From contig JALTBO010000133.1 in the NCBI GenBank assembly GCA_027075275.1, forward strand, positions 1-47,709: a stretch of DNA of 47,709 nucleotides. The letters run 5' to 3'. The DNA comes from Desulfurobacteriaceae bacterium. GTDB lineage: Bacteria; Aquificota; Aquificia; Desulfurobacteriales; Desulfurobacteriaceae. The notes beneath the pieces are model-generated. The model ran no database searches. It had not been told where the DNA came from and saw only the letters and a program-made list of their open reading frames with translations. Both the position numbers and the translations under genes were made by a program. Below are positions 19,028 to 28,626 of the stretch, one piece after another; the stretch's first letter is position 1; each line of letters begins with the position of its first letter.

Positions 19028-20098
19028 AAACTCACTCCCGTAGAGTTCTTCAGCTTTCTTCCTGAACTCATCTGCAAGAACAGAAAGTCCTTTCCTGTCC
19101 AGAATTTCCCCAATTTCCTCATAGAGAGAAGCTGCCTCAAGGAACTTACCCAACTTCACATAGCAGTCAGCAACGGATTTCCTTAAGAAGGTGTTGTCCG
19201 GCTGAGAGGGAAGAAGAGGAAGAACGGTTTCAAGGAGCTCCCCGCACCTTTCTTCCTCAAGGAGCTCCGCAACCAACTTTTCAAGGTCTTTCGGCAAAGC
19301 GTTCCTCTTTCTTCTCAGAAGTGCCAAAACCAGCAAAAGAACAACTCCTACCAAAGCAACAACAGGACCAAGGCCTTCAGGTAAAAAGTTCCTTTTTCCT
19401 GTACTGTTAACTTTGCTTCTCTTAAAGTCTGAAGAAAAAGTTTGATTCCTTGCCGCCTTCTTTCTCTCCACCTTTTCTATTTTTTTACCGCTCTTTTCTC
19501 TCTCCACTCTATTAATGTTTTTCTCTATCAGGAAATCTGTCTTCTTTAGCTCCTCCTGTGCCTCTTTTATAACCTGATAATCGGATTTAGCAGTTTCAGT
19601 TTTTTTCTTTTTTAGTTCACTACTTTTTTCAGTTAGAGTTTTAGAGGAAAAGTCAACTTTTATCTTCTCATTTTTCTTATTCTCCGGCTTAATTGGTGGA
19701 GAAACAGGCTTCCCTGTATCAGGAACAGCCTTTTTTCTAACAGCAGAAACTTCAGACTTCAAAATAGCTTTACCACCAGCAAAGAAAACACCTTCAGGTG
19801 AAAATCTGATTTTTGTTATGTAGTAATCTTTAACCCTGCCTGCCAAATTCTCCTTAACAAACTGTTGAGCCTCTGAAAAAGAGTTAAAAAAACCGACTCT
19901 TACCTTATATCTGCCGTTCCGGTAAGAAATTCTGGCGTAAGGAAGGTCCTTTATATTTTCTAAAACCTCACGGGCTTTTGAAATCTCCTTAAAAGAGGCA
20001 ACTTGAACAGTAAAGAACGCTTTACCCGGTTCAGGTTCGGCTCCAAAAACGTTCAAAGAGAAAATCAGAAAAAGAACAGCCAAAATTCTGCACATCAC
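19013..20098 (-). CDS. SPOR-domain / transmembrane / TPR-like protein
   Basis: N-terminal signal, [22 protein letters not shown]...[17 protein letters not shown] (SPOR), Lys-rich linker, [22 protein letters not shown], helical C-terminus. Confidence 0.75.
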   Translation of the reverse strand: MMCRILAVLFLIFSLNVFGAEPEPGKAFFTVQVASFKEISKAREVLENIKDLPYARISYRNGRYKVRVGFFNSFSEAQQFVKENLAGRVKDYYITKIRFSPEGVFFAGGKAILKSEVSAVRKKAVPDTGKPVSPPIKPENKKNEKIKVDFSSKTLTEKSSELKKKKTETAKSDYQVIKEAQEELKKTDFLIEKNINRVEREKSGKKIEKVERKKAARNQTFSSDFKRSKVNSTGKRNFLPEGLGPVVALVGVVLLLVLALLRRKRNALPKDLEKLVAELLEEERCGELLETVLPLLPSQPDNTFLRKSVADCYVKLGKFLEAASLYEEIGEILDRKGLSVLADEFRKKAEELYGSEFKRRG

Positions 20099-20745
20099 TT
20101 CTCAACCTTTTTCTTTAAACTCTTTACCTCAAGCTCTAAATCATGAATAATTGTCAGCATCTGCTTTAAAGTCTCCATAACCGGATCTGGCAGTTGGCCG
20201 TGCTCAAGGTCAACACGCGTAGGTTTTATGCCGTCTCTCTTCACAACTTTACCCGGTATACCTACAACTGTAGAGTTGGGAGGAACATCTTTAATCACAA
20301 CGGAGTTGGCTCCGATTTTACAGTTATCACCAACTCTAACAGGTCCCAGTATTTTAGCTCCAGCTCCAATAACAACGTTGTTTCCAATGGTTGGATGGCG
20401 TTTCCCCTTCTTAGTGCTTGTCCCTCCCAGAGTAACCTGATGATAGATGGTTACGTCGTTACCTATCTCTGCCGTCTCTCCTATAACAACGCCCATTCCG
20501 TGGTCTATAAAGAACCGTCTGCCTATCTTTGCCCCAGGATGTATCTCTATACCTGTAAGCCAACGGGAGATATGGGAAACAAGGCGGGCAAGGGTTTTAA
20601 GCCTGTGGTTCCAGAGCCAGTGGGCAATTCTGTGAAACCAGACAGCGTGAAGACCAGGATAGCAGAGGAGAACTTCTATAACGCTCCTTGCAGCAGGATC
20701 TCTCTCAAATACTGTCTGAATGTCCTCTCTCAGTCGTTTCAGCAT
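20095..20745 (-). CDS. cysE: Serine O-acetyltransferase
   Basis: [21 protein letters not shown] start; left-handed beta-helix [28 protein letters not shown]; start trimmed from ORF-track 20871 to avoid overlap with divergent arsR-like gene. Confidence 0.93.
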   Translation of the reverse strand: MLKRLREDIQTVFERDPAARSVIEVLLCYPGLHAVWFHRIAHWLWNHRLKTLARLVSHISRWLTGIEIHPGAKIGRRFFIDHGMGVVIGETAEIGNDVTIYHQVTLGGTSTKKGKRHPTIGNNVVIGAGAKILGPVRVGDNCKIGANSVVIKDVPPNSTVVGIPGKVVKRDGIKPTRVDLEHGQLPDPVMETLKQMLTIIHDLELEVKSLKKKVEK

Positions 20746-20795
20746 TCGGCCTAACTCCTGTGCTAAAATTGAGCTGTTGAAGATGGGAGGTGTCA

Positions 20796-21131
20796 ATGTC
20801 TGAAGCCTGTGGGAAAAAGTATAAAAAATACGAGGAATTCGCAAAGCTCTTTGAAATACTCTCCAACCCAATAAGAATAGGAATAATAGTAGCCCTGGCA
20901 GAAGGGCCTAAAAAACCGAAAGAGATACGCCATGAACTTGGAGTCCCACAACCGCTACTTTCTCAACACGCAACAATCTTGAGAGAAATGGGAATAATAG
21001 AAAAGGTTGACAGGTTTAACGTAAAATCTCCGTGCAGGCTGAAAGACAGGTCAATAATAAAGATTTTAAAAGCCGCAGGCGTTCCCATCAACGAATCTTC
21101 AGAAGACTCAGAGAGATCAGAGCAAGAATAA
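20796..21131 (+). CDS. ArsR-family winged-helix transcriptional regulator
   Basis: [60 protein letters not shown] before ATG at 20796. Confidence 0.85.
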   Translation: MSEACGKKYKKYEEFAKLFEILSNPIRIGIIVALAEGPKKPKEIRHELGVPQPLLSQHATILREMGIIEKVDRFNVKSPCRLKDRSIIKILKAAGVPINESSEDSERSEQE

Positions 21132-22164
21132 CTGAAATTATCCAGAACCTAACTGTAATCTTAGGTTCCTCCCACCCCATCTTTTCAAAATGGTGGTGAA
21201 GAGGTGCCATTCTGAAAATTCTCCTGCCCTCTCCGTACTTCTTTTTAGTGTATTTGAAGTAATATCTCTGCATTATCACAGAAACCGTTTCCAGAACAAA
21301 GATTCCACCGGCAATTGCAAGGATAAACTCCTCTTTTGTCAGGAGGGCAACGGTTCCGAGGAGAGCTCCCAGCGAAAGGGAACCCACGTCTCCCATAAAG
21401 ACCTCTGCCGGGTAGGCGTTAAACCAGAGGAAGGCTAAGGAAGCTCCAATCAGAGCGGAACAGACAATTGCAAGCTCTCCTGCTCCGGGAACGTAAGGAA
21501 GGTGTAAGTAGTTTGCAAGCTTAACGTTTCCAGCAACGTAGGAGAAAACTGTAAATACGAGGGCAGTTGTAATAACAGGACCTATTGCAAGGCCATCCAA
21601 ACCGTCTGTTATGTTTACAGCGTTGGAGCTCCCAACGATGATAAAGACTGCCCAGGGAATAAAGAGCCAGCCGAGGTTAAGATGAAGGTCTTTAAAAATG
21701 GGAAAGTAGAGCTCTGTAGAAAAACCTGAACGGTAAAGGTAGATAGCTACAACCGTTGCAACAGCAAGCTGTGAGAGGAACTTTGCCCTCTCTGAAATCC
21801 CCTCAGGCTTTTTCAATTTAGCTTTAACGTAATCGTCAACAAAACCGATAACTCCAAATCCAACAACAACAAAGATAACAACCCAGATAAAAGGATTTAA
21901 GAGGTTGTTCCAGAGGAGAACTGCCAGAAGGAGGGCAGTTATTATGAGAAGCCCTCCCATTGTTGGAACCTGTTTCTTCTTGTGGGTTTCAGGAAGGTAC
22001 TCCTTAATCGTCTGTCTGAACTGAAGGTCTTTCAGCTTCTTTTCAAAGTAGGGATAGAGAAAAAAGCCGACAAACATTGCAGTAAGGGCCGCATAGATGC
22101 TCCTGAAGGTTATGTACTTAAAGAGCGTTATTCCAAGGGTTTTGTAGAGTAGAATGTAGAGCAT
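21088..22164 (-). CDS. mraY: Phospho-N-acetylmuramoyl-pentapeptide-transferase
   Basis: KKKQVPTMGGLLI, NAVNITDGLDGLA, AEVFMGDVGSLSLG, MAPLHHHFEKMGW. Confidence 0.97.
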   Translation of the reverse strand: MLYILLYKTLGITLFKYITFRSIYAALTAMFVGFFLYPYFEKKLKDLQFRQTIKEYLPETHKKKQVPTMGGLLIITALLLAVLLWNNLLNPFIWVVIFVVVGFGVIGFVDDYVKAKLKKPEGISERAKFLSQLAVATVVAIYLYRSGFSTELYFPIFKDLHLNLGWLFIPWAVFIIVGSSNAVNITDGLDGLAIGPVITTALVFTVFSYVAGNVKLANYLHLPYVPGAGELAIVCSALIGASLAFLWFNAYPAEVFMGDVGSLSLGALLGTVALLTKEEFILAIAGGIFVLETVSVIMQRYYFKYTKKKYGEGRRIFRMAPLHHHFEKMGWEEPKITVRFWIISVILALISLSLLKIR

Positions 22165-22165
22165 C

Positions 22166-23236
22166 TTACCTCTCTAACTTTACGTCAAAGTAATCCCTCA
22201 GTCCGTCTCCTAAAAGGTTAAAGGCAATAATAACAAGGGAGATCGCAACACCAGGCACCAGAACCCAGGGGTACGCCGAGAGAACGTGAACGTTGCCGGC
22301 CTCGGAGAGCATATTTCCCCATGAGGGAAACGGCTCCTGAACTCCAAGGCCAATAAGGCTTAAAGCGGCTTCCCCTAAAATGTAGCCTGGAATACTTAAA
22401 GTAGCGGCAATTATAACGTAGGAGTAGGTAGAAGGTATAACGTGCTTTAATATTATATAGAGGTGGCTTCCGCCGAGAACCCTTGCAGCCTTAACGTAGT
22501 CAAGCTCCCTTATAGAGAGAACCATCCCCCTAATAACCCTTGAAAGTCCTGCCCAGCCGATGAGTGAGAGGATTGCAACGATAACGATGAAAACCAGAAC
22601 GCTCGGCATATCAACGGGAAACATAGACCTTAAAGCAAGCATCAGGTAGAAAGCAGGGAAAGCCATCAGTATCTCAACAAGCCTCATTATTACAGTATCA
22701 ACAAGCCCACCGAAGTAACCGGCAATACCTCCTATTAAAAGACCTAAAGTGAAAGAGATTGCAACTCCAACGAGTCCAACGGTTAAAGAGATTCTGGTTC
22801 CGTAGATAAGCCTTGAGAAGATGTCCCTTCCAAGCCTGTCTGTTCCGAAAATAAAGATATGGCCTCCTCCCTCAACTCCAAAAAGGTGAAGGTCGGTCTT
22901 TATAAAACCAAATAGATAGTGTGGGTATCCTTTAACGAAAAACTCAATCGGGTATTTCTTTGAGTAGTCAACTGAGTAGAGCTTATCTACAGGGTCAACG
23001 AGTTTGTGGCCGTAGACAAAAGGCCTTAAGTGGAAGTGGCCTTTCTCATCAAAGAAGTGGATGGGAGTTGGGGGCTGGTAGGGGTGGTGGCGGAACTGGA
23101 TGTCGTAAGGGTAGGGAGCTATAAAGTCTGCAAATAGGGCAACGAAGTAGAGGAAAACGAGGAAAACGAGGGAGTAGGCAGCTAGGGAGCTCCTCCTGTA
23201 AAGTGAAATAAGGAAGTTAATAAATCTACCTGCCAA
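22166..23236 (-). CDS. Peptide/nickel-type ABC transporter permease (OppC/DppC-like)
   Basis: FGTDRLGRDIFSRLIYGTRISL, EAALSLIGLGVQEPFPSWGNML. Confidence 0.93.
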   Translation of the reverse strand: MAGRFINFLISLYRRSSLAAYSLVFLVFLYFVALFADFIAPYPYDIQFRHHPYQPPTPIHFFDEKGHFHLRPFVYGHKLVDPVDKLYSVDYSKKYPIEFFVKGYPHYLFGFIKTDLHLFGVEGGGHIFIFGTDRLGRDIFSRLIYGTRISLTVGLVGVAISFTLGLLIGGIAGYFGGLVDTVIMRLVEILMAFPAFYLMLALRSMFPVDMPSVLVFIVIVAILSLIGWAGLSRVIRGMVLSIRELDYVKAARVLGGSHLYIILKHVIPSTYSYVIIAATLSIPGYILGEAALSLIGLGVQEPFPSWGNMLSEAGNVHVLSAYPWVLVPGVAISLVIIAFNLLGDGLRDYFDVKLER

Positions 23237-24215
23237 CCTTGCCCTCCACCTCCCTCTCCCTGATTCTCGGATCGTTGAGAGCCAGGAGAAGGTCTGCTAT
23301 CAGGTTTCCAACAACAAGCATTATCCCGCCGATGTAGAGGGAACCCATAACAACGAACAGATCCTGAGACATTACAGCATCAAACATAAGCCTTCCCATT
23401 CCCGGCCAGGCTGTAATTATCTCAATGAGGGCAGCACCGGAAAGGAGGTTGGCTATGTCAAAACCGATGAGTGTGAAAAACGGGTTCAGTGCGTTTCTAA
23501 ATGCATGTATTAGAACAACTCTTCTGTACGGAAGTCCTTTGGCTATAGCCACCTTAACGTAGTCCTTGTTAAGTTCGTCTAAAACCGTGGACCTGACCAG
23601 ACGGAGAAGACCTGCAATACTTCCGATAACAAGAACTGTTAGTGGAATTGCCATGTGCCAGAGCCTGTCAAGAATTTTCCCGAGGAGTGAGAGCTTATCG
23701 TAGTTCTGGGAAACAACTCCTCCAATGGGAAAAAGTCCTGTTTTTGCAGCTACATACATGAGGATAAAAGCTAAGAAGAAATTTGGAACAGAAATTCCAA
23801 AGAGTGAAAAGAAAACGATGAGCCTGTCTAAGAGCTTCCCCCTGTAAACGGCAGCAACTATTCCCAGTGGAACGGCTATGAGCCAGGAAAAAATAAAAGA
23901 GGTAACTGTCAACTCTAAAGTGTTTAAGAGCCTCTCTTTGATAAGGTCTAAAACCGGCTTGTGGTAGGCGAAGGAGTAGCCAAGGTTAAACATAAGGGCG
24001 TTTTTGAACCAGTGGAGATACTGTAATAGGAGATTCTGGTCTAAACCGTAGAGGCGGCGGAGCTCCTCAATGGTCTCCTTTGAAACCGAAGGGTTCAGTT
24101 CAAGCTGTGTAAGGTAGTCTCCCGGGGCAAGCTTTATGACGATAAACGAGACAAAGGTCATCCCGATAACTATCGGAACCATCTGAAGCAGACGCTTGAT
24201 AACGTACCTAAGCAT
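23226..24215 (-). CDS. Peptide/nickel-type ABC transporter permease (OppB/DppB-like)
   Basis: MLRYVIKRLLQMVPIVIGMTFVSF, YVKVAIAKGLPYRRVVLIHAFRNALNPFFTLIG. Confidence 0.93.
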   Translation of the reverse strand: MLRYVIKRLLQMVPIVIGMTFVSFIVIKLAPGDYLTQLELNPSVSKETIEELRRLYGLDQNLLLQYLHWFKNALMFNLGYSFAYHKPVLDLIKERLLNTLELTVTSFIFSWLIAVPLGIVAAVYRGKLLDRLIVFFSLFGISVPNFFLAFILMYVAAKTGLFPIGGVVSQNYDKLSLLGKILDRLWHMAIPLTVLVIGSIAGLLRLVRSTVLDELNKDYVKVAIAKGLPYRRVVLIHAFRNALNPFFTLIGFDIANLLSGAALIEIITAWPGMGRLMFDAVMSQDLFVVMGSLYIGGIMLVVGNLIADLLLALNDPRIREREVEGKVGR

Positions 24216-24705
24216 TGCCTGATAAAGCTTCAGGATTTTGAACTATAAAGATGTTTGGTCTCACACAGTAGCGATAGAAATCGCTGTCAAATGTTACCAG
24301 TAGAAATTTTTTTGTTGGATCACTTTTGGCTTTTTTCACAAGAAATTTACCTATAATTCTATCAACTAAACTTGGAGGTTTGCCTTCTTCTATCATTTCT
24401 ACAAAAACTTCCTTTCTCAAATCAGTATCATTTCCAAATTCAAATTTACCTTTGGGGAAAATCTCTTTCCTGAATTCACGCTGAAACTTTTCCCAACGTA
24501 AGAGAGACTCTTTACTTTTTAAAACACGTGTACCAAAGAATTCATAGCAAACAGGCCATAGTATGTAAATCCTTTCAATCCTACCTAAGCCTCTTAACTC
24601 TTTAATTAGCTCATATATACGCTTTGCTCTCTCTTTATTTTCATTATTTTCTTTTGTAAAAACAGCGATTAAGAAAGATGTATCAAGGATTATAGAGAGT
24701 TTCAT
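24208..24705 (-). CDS. PIN-domain putative ribonuclease
   Basis: ILDTSFLIAVF, SLVDRIIGKFLVKKAKSDPTKKFLLVTFDSDFYRYC acidic PIN motifs. Confidence 0.7.
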   Translation of the reverse strand: MKLSIILDTSFLIAVFTKENNENKERAKRIYELIKELRGLGRIERIYILWPVCYEFFGTRVLKSKESLLRWEKFQREFRKEIFPKGKFEFGNDTDLRKEVFVEMIEEGKPPSLVDRIIGKFLVKKAKSDPTKKFLLVTFDSDFYRYCVRPNIFIVQNPEALSGNA

Positions 24706-25053
24706 TTAACCCTCTTCTTCACCCACATCAACAGCAGCATATCCTTTCCATGGTGGAGATTTTTTTCTTCTCCCAAATAAAAATTTACCTACTGTTTTCT
24801 TTTTTCCGTTTTCTTCCTTAGAAAAGATGATATAAATCCTATCCTCTTCTGTTAAATCTACATGCTTTTCTATCAACTGCTTAAGTTCAGATTCAAAGTT
24901 TTCCTCCGAAGAAACTTCTATCTTAAAAAATGCCAGGCATTCTCCACATTCCTTAGCATCAAGAGAATCCAAAAGTTCAAACAATCCCTTAAAATCTCCA
25001 GCAATCAAATCTAAATCATAAGAAAGCCAAACAGACTTTTTAATTTTTTTCAT
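24706..25053 (-). CDS. Small protein with Cas2/VapD/SinR-like ferredoxin-fold pattern; partner of PIN gene
   Basis: VWLSYDLDL...FKGLFELLDSLDAKECGECLAFFKIE...FESELKQLIEKHVDLTEEDRIYIIF (beta-alpha-beta pattern); coupled to the PIN gene (TAAATG). Confidence 0.5.
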   Translation of the reverse strand: MKKIKKSVWLSYDLDLIAGDFKGLFELLDSLDAKECGECLAFFKIEVSSEENFESELKQLIEKHVDLTEEDRIYIIFSKEENGKKKTVGKFLFGRRKKSPPWKGYAAVDVGEEEG

Positions 25054-25721
25054 TATTCCTCCTTCAGAACATACTCAGTAATTACCTGATTGCCACACTG
25101 GAAGACTCTCTTTATACTGAACCGCTTAACGGCGTCAAGGGTTTTAAAACCCTCTCCAGACGTTAAAGAGGGAACATCGTTTCCCCCAACGACAACGGGA
25201 AGGTGGATGAGCCTTATCTCGTCAACTAAGTCGTTCTTTATCAGTTCCCAGTTGACGGAGCTCCCCCCTTCAACCATCAGCTTCTCAATTCCCATACCTT
25301 TGAGTTTTTTGAGGAGCTCCACAAAGTCAACCCTGTCTTTACCGGCAACTACAACCTCCGCTCCCTTTTCCTTAAAAGCTCTTATTCTGTCGGCGGGAGC
25401 TCTCCCAGAAACGGCAATAACAGTTGGAGCAACATCTGTGTTTAAAACGTTAGCATCTAACGGAATATCTCCCGTTGACGTTGGAATAACCCTTATAGGG
25501 TTTTCTCCATCAACGTAGCGGACTGTAAGATTCGGGTTGTCTATCCGAACGGTGTTAGCGCCGACCATTATCCCATCACACTCAGCCCTTACCTGGTGAA
25601 GGTATCTGTTGGCTTCCTCGTCCATCAGTTTCATTATTTCTTTACTTGAAACCCCTTTAGCAAGGGTGAGTTTACCGTCTATAGTTACTTCAGAAACTAT
25701 TAAAACGTAAGGTCTTTCCAT
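25053..25721 (-). CDS. Stand-alone RibD C-terminal-type reductase (2,5-diamino-6-ribosylamino-pyrimidinone 5'-phosphate reductase, RIB7/archaeal type)
   Basis: IVSEVTIDGKLTL, GIMVGANTVRIDNPNLTVR, KLMVEGGSSVNWELIKNDLVDEI; no deaminase domain. Confidence 0.85.
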   Translation of the reverse strand: MERPYVLIVSEVTIDGKLTLAKGVSSKEIMKLMDEEANRYLHQVRAECDGIMVGANTVRIDNPNLTVRYVDGENPIRVIPTSTGDIPLDANVLNTDVAPTVIAVSGRAPADRIRAFKEKGAEVVVAGKDRVDFVELLKKLKGMGIEKLMVEGGSSVNWELIKNDLVDEIRLIHLPVVVGGNDVPSLTSGEGFKTLDAVKRFSIKRVFQCGNQVITEYVLKEE

Positions 25722-25722
25722 A

Positions 25723-26346
25723 TTAAACCTCGTACTCCTTTCCGTAACGTTTATAGAGGTAGTAAAGCCTGTGTAAAAGTGAAAGCAGAGACATTACAGC
25801 TATAAACTCAATACCGTAGGTAAGAATTTTGTGGTTAAACGGGTAGAGTATAGAAGCCGTAAAGAGAACAATAAAGGTTTCAGGCCTTCCAAAAAAGCCT
25901 GTGTTCTCAAGCGGGTCTTTTATTTTTCCTATTTCCCTCTGCTGGTAACCTATTTCAGCATAAGCAACGGGCTTTATAAAGGTGTGGAGCATTGTTGAAA
26001 CAACGGCAAGGAGAGCCACCCACTCGTTTGCATACTTCAGAGCAACGGCTCCAAGGACAAAACCGTCTACCCACTTGTCGGCAATCCAGTCAAAAACAGC
26101 TCCAAACTTCGTGGCCTTTCTGTTGTTAACGGCAACGTATCCGTCACACAGGTCAAGAACTCCTGAGACAAAGAGTAGAAAAGCCCCAATAACCGGATGG
26201 CCCGAAAAGTAGAGAACGGCAGAAATTGTTCCAAAAACAACGGCCATAAAAGTTATAACGTTCGGCGACACGTTGGCCTTTGCAAGAATCCATCCGAATG
26301 GTGAATAGAGTTTTTTCAGAGTATCTCTTTTACTGGTTATATTCAT
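25723..26346 (-). CDS. CDP-alcohol phosphatidyltransferase family protein
   Basis: DLCDGYVAVNNRKATKFGAVFDWIADKWVDG, a variant of the D-x2-DG-x2-AR-x8-G-x3-D-x3-D motif. Confidence 0.85.
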   Translation of the reverse strand: MNITSKRDTLKKLYSPFGWILAKANVSPNVITFMAVVFGTISAVLYFSGHPVIGAFLLFVSGVLDLCDGYVAVNNRKATKFGAVFDWIADKWVDGFVLGAVALKYANEWVALLAVVSTMLHTFIKPVAYAEIGYQQREIGKIKDPLENTGFFGRPETFIVLFTASILYPFNHKILTYGIEFIAVMSLLSLLHRLYYLYKRYGKEYEV

Positions 26347-27674
26347 TACGGTCTCCCGATACTTTCATACGTGCATATCTGTTTCATGACGGAAGGCTCC
26401 CATAGGTTCCTACCGTCAATGACAACTTTGCCCTTTAGTTTATCAAAATCAACATCTTTAAACTCCTTCCACTCTGTAACGAGGATTAAGGCATCTGCCC
26501 CCTCAAGGGCTTCATACTTATCCTCAACAAACTCCAGTCTGTCTCCAAACCTTTTAATATCTTCGCTGAAAACTTTCTTAGCGTTCTCAAGGGCCACAGG
26601 GTCGTAAGCCTTAACCACCGCTCCAAGCTCAAGGAGTTTCCTTACTATCGGAATTGACGGAGCTTCCCTCATGTCGTCTGTTTCAGGCTTGAAAGCAAGC
26701 CCCCAAACGGCTACCGTCTTCCCTTTAAGGTCTGGAATGTGATTCAGGAGTTTCTCTACAGGCTTTAACTTCTGCCTCTCGTTTACATCTATTACAGCTT
26801 CAAGGAGCTTAGGTTCCTCTCCTGCTACTTTTCCTGTGTGTATCAAAGCCTTAACGTCTTTCGGAAAGCAGCTTCCACCAAACCCGCAACCTGCCCTTAA
26901 GAAGTGGGGGCTTATCCTGTGGTCTAACCCCATTCCCCTGGCAACCACCGTTACGTCTGCTCCAAACTTTTCACAGATGTTTGCCACTTCGTTTATGAAA
27001 GAGATTTTCGTTGCTAAAAAGGCGTTTGAGGCGTATTTGATCATCTCCGCCGTTGGAAGGTCTGTTATGAGGATCGGGGGCTGGAGCTTCTCGTAGAGTG
27101 AGGCCACTTTCCCTGCAACATCCCTGTCGTCTGCTCCTACAACTACTCTGTCAGGCTTCATAAAGTCTTCTACAGCTTTCCCTTCCCTCAGGAACTCCGG
27201 GTTTGAGACAACCTCAAAGCACTTTTCAGGCTCTTTTATGCCCTTTTCCCTCAAAAGGCCTGCTATAAATTCTTTTGCCCATCTACCGGTCCCTACAGGG
27301 ACTGTTGACTTGTTGACTACTATTTTGAAGTCTCCATCGCTAATGTGCTCAGCTATACTCCTATATGCGCTCTCAACGTAAGAGAGGTCTGCCGAGCCGT
27401 CTTTTCTTGAAGGAGTTCCCACTGCTATGAAGATGAAGTCTGAATTTTTAACGGCGTATCCGTAGTCTGTCGTGAACTCTATGTTCCCGTTCTCTATGGC
27501 CTTTTCAAGTATCCTGTCTAAACCGGGCTCGTAGATGGGAACCTCACCCCTTTTGAGCTTTTCTATCTTTTCCTCATCAACGTCAAGACCTATGACTTTG
27601 TGGCCTAAGTAGGCAAAGCAGGCTCCAGAAACAAGCCCTACGTATCCCGTTCCTATTACCGCTATCCTCTTCAA
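26346..27674 (-). CDS. UDP-glucose 6-dehydrogenase
   Basis: IAVIGTGYVGLVSGACFAYLGH, NPEFLREGKAV, AGCGFGGSCFPKDVKAL, WGLAFKPETDDMREAPS. Confidence 0.95.
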   Translation of the reverse strand: MKRIAVIGTGYVGLVSGACFAYLGHKVIGLDVDEEKIEKLKRGEVPIYEPGLDRILEKAIENGNIEFTTDYGYAVKNSDFIFIAVGTPSRKDGSADLSYVESAYRSIAEHISDGDFKIVVNKSTVPVGTGRWAKEFIAGLLREKGIKEPEKCFEVVSNPEFLREGKAVEDFMKPDRVVVGADDRDVAGKVASLYEKLQPPILITDLPTAEMIKYASNAFLATKISFINEVANICEKFGADVTVVARGMGLDHRISPHFLRAGCGFGGSCFPKDVKALIHTGKVAGEEPKLLEAVIDVNERQKLKPVEKLLNHIPDLKGKTVAVWGLAFKPETDDMREAPSIPIVRKLLELGAVVKAYDPVALENAKKVFSEDIKRFGDRLEFVEDKYEALEGADALILVTEWKEFKDVDFDKLKGKVVIDGRNLWEPSVMKQICTYESIGRP

Positions 27675-28576
27675 CCTTTCGCCTCCCTTAAAGCTAAACC
27701 GTAAAGTAGTCCAAGTTCACTTACAGTCAAATAGTCTTTATCAAAGACTTCACAGAAGACTTTAAAGAAAGCCAATCCGGGAACTATTACATCTGCCCTG
27801 TTCTCCTCAAGCCCTTTAACCTTTTTCCTTTCCTCAACTGTCATTCCAGTAAGCCTTTTATACCACTTTTCTATAACATCTTTTGAGACCTTGTAACCGT
27901 GAACGATTTCCGGCCTGTAAACTTCCATTTTTTCTTCCATAGCAACAACAGAGGTTATCGTCCCTCCAACGGCGTAAACTTCAAAAGGAGATTTAACGTG
28001 TTCTTTTACTTTGAGGAGCTCCCCCTTCACAAACTCCTCAAGGGCAGAGAGCTCCTCTATTTTCGGCGGATCTGAACGGAGGAACCTTTCATGGAGGAAG
28101 ACAACGCCGAACTTGAGGCTCTCTAAATACTCTATTTTCTCTCTATTCCCGTAAACTATCTCCGTGCTTCCCCCTCCAAGGTCAACTGTCATCGCGTAGC
28201 CTTCAGGTCTGAAGGCACTAACGTTGGCCCGGTAAACAAGCTCTGCCTCCTCCCTATCTGAGAGAATTGTGAGCTCTATTCCAAGCTCTCTAACCCTTTT
28301 CAGGAACTCACCCGAGTTTTCTGCAAGCCGGGCGGCCTCCGTTGTTACTGCAATGACTTTTTCAGCTCCATACTTATCTATTAGCTCCTTAAACTCCTTT
28401 AAAACGGATAGTGTTCTCTCTATGCTCTCTTCTGAAAGCTTCCTTGTCTCCCTTACTCCTTTCCCAAGCTTTGTTACTTTTCCAACCTTTAGAACCTGAT
28501 TTACCTTTCCATTTTCAACGTCTGCTATAAGGAGCCTTGTTGAGTTTGTTCCTATATCAATCGTGGCTATTCTCAA
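27671..28576 (-). CDS. Ppx/GppA exopolyphosphatase family (probable TTG start)
   Basis: LRIATIDIGTNSTRLLIADV, VTTEAARLAENS, MTVDLGGGSTEIV; GGGAGG SD before TTG at 28576 (ORF-track start 28615). Confidence 0.9.
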   Translation of the reverse strand: MRIATIDIGTNSTRLLIADVENGKVNQVLKVGKVTKLGKGVRETRKLSEESIERTLSVLKEFKELIDKYGAEKVIAVTTEAARLAENSGEFLKRVRELGIELTILSDREEAELVYRANVSAFRPEGYAMTVDLGGGSTEIVYGNREKIEYLESLKFGVVFLHERFLRSDPPKIEELSALEEFVKGELLKVKEHVKSPFEVYAVGGTITSVVAMEEKMEVYRPEIVHGYKVSKDVIEKWYKRLTGMTVEERKKVKGLEENRADVIVPGLAFFKVFCEVFDKDYLTVSELGLLYGLALREAKG

Positions 28577-28626
28577 GTTTCCCTCCCAGCTATAATTGGG
28601 TAGAAATTCTACCAACCGGAGAGAAC

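Noticed and set aside
20194-20754. 186-aa plus-strand ORF
   Set aside because: Antisense to cysE; no motifs and no SD.
24208-25053. PIN + Cas2-like pair as a CRISPR-Cas adaptation remnant
   Set aside because: No Cas1, no other cas gene and no direct-repeat array in the window; Cas2 resemblance is fold-level inference only.
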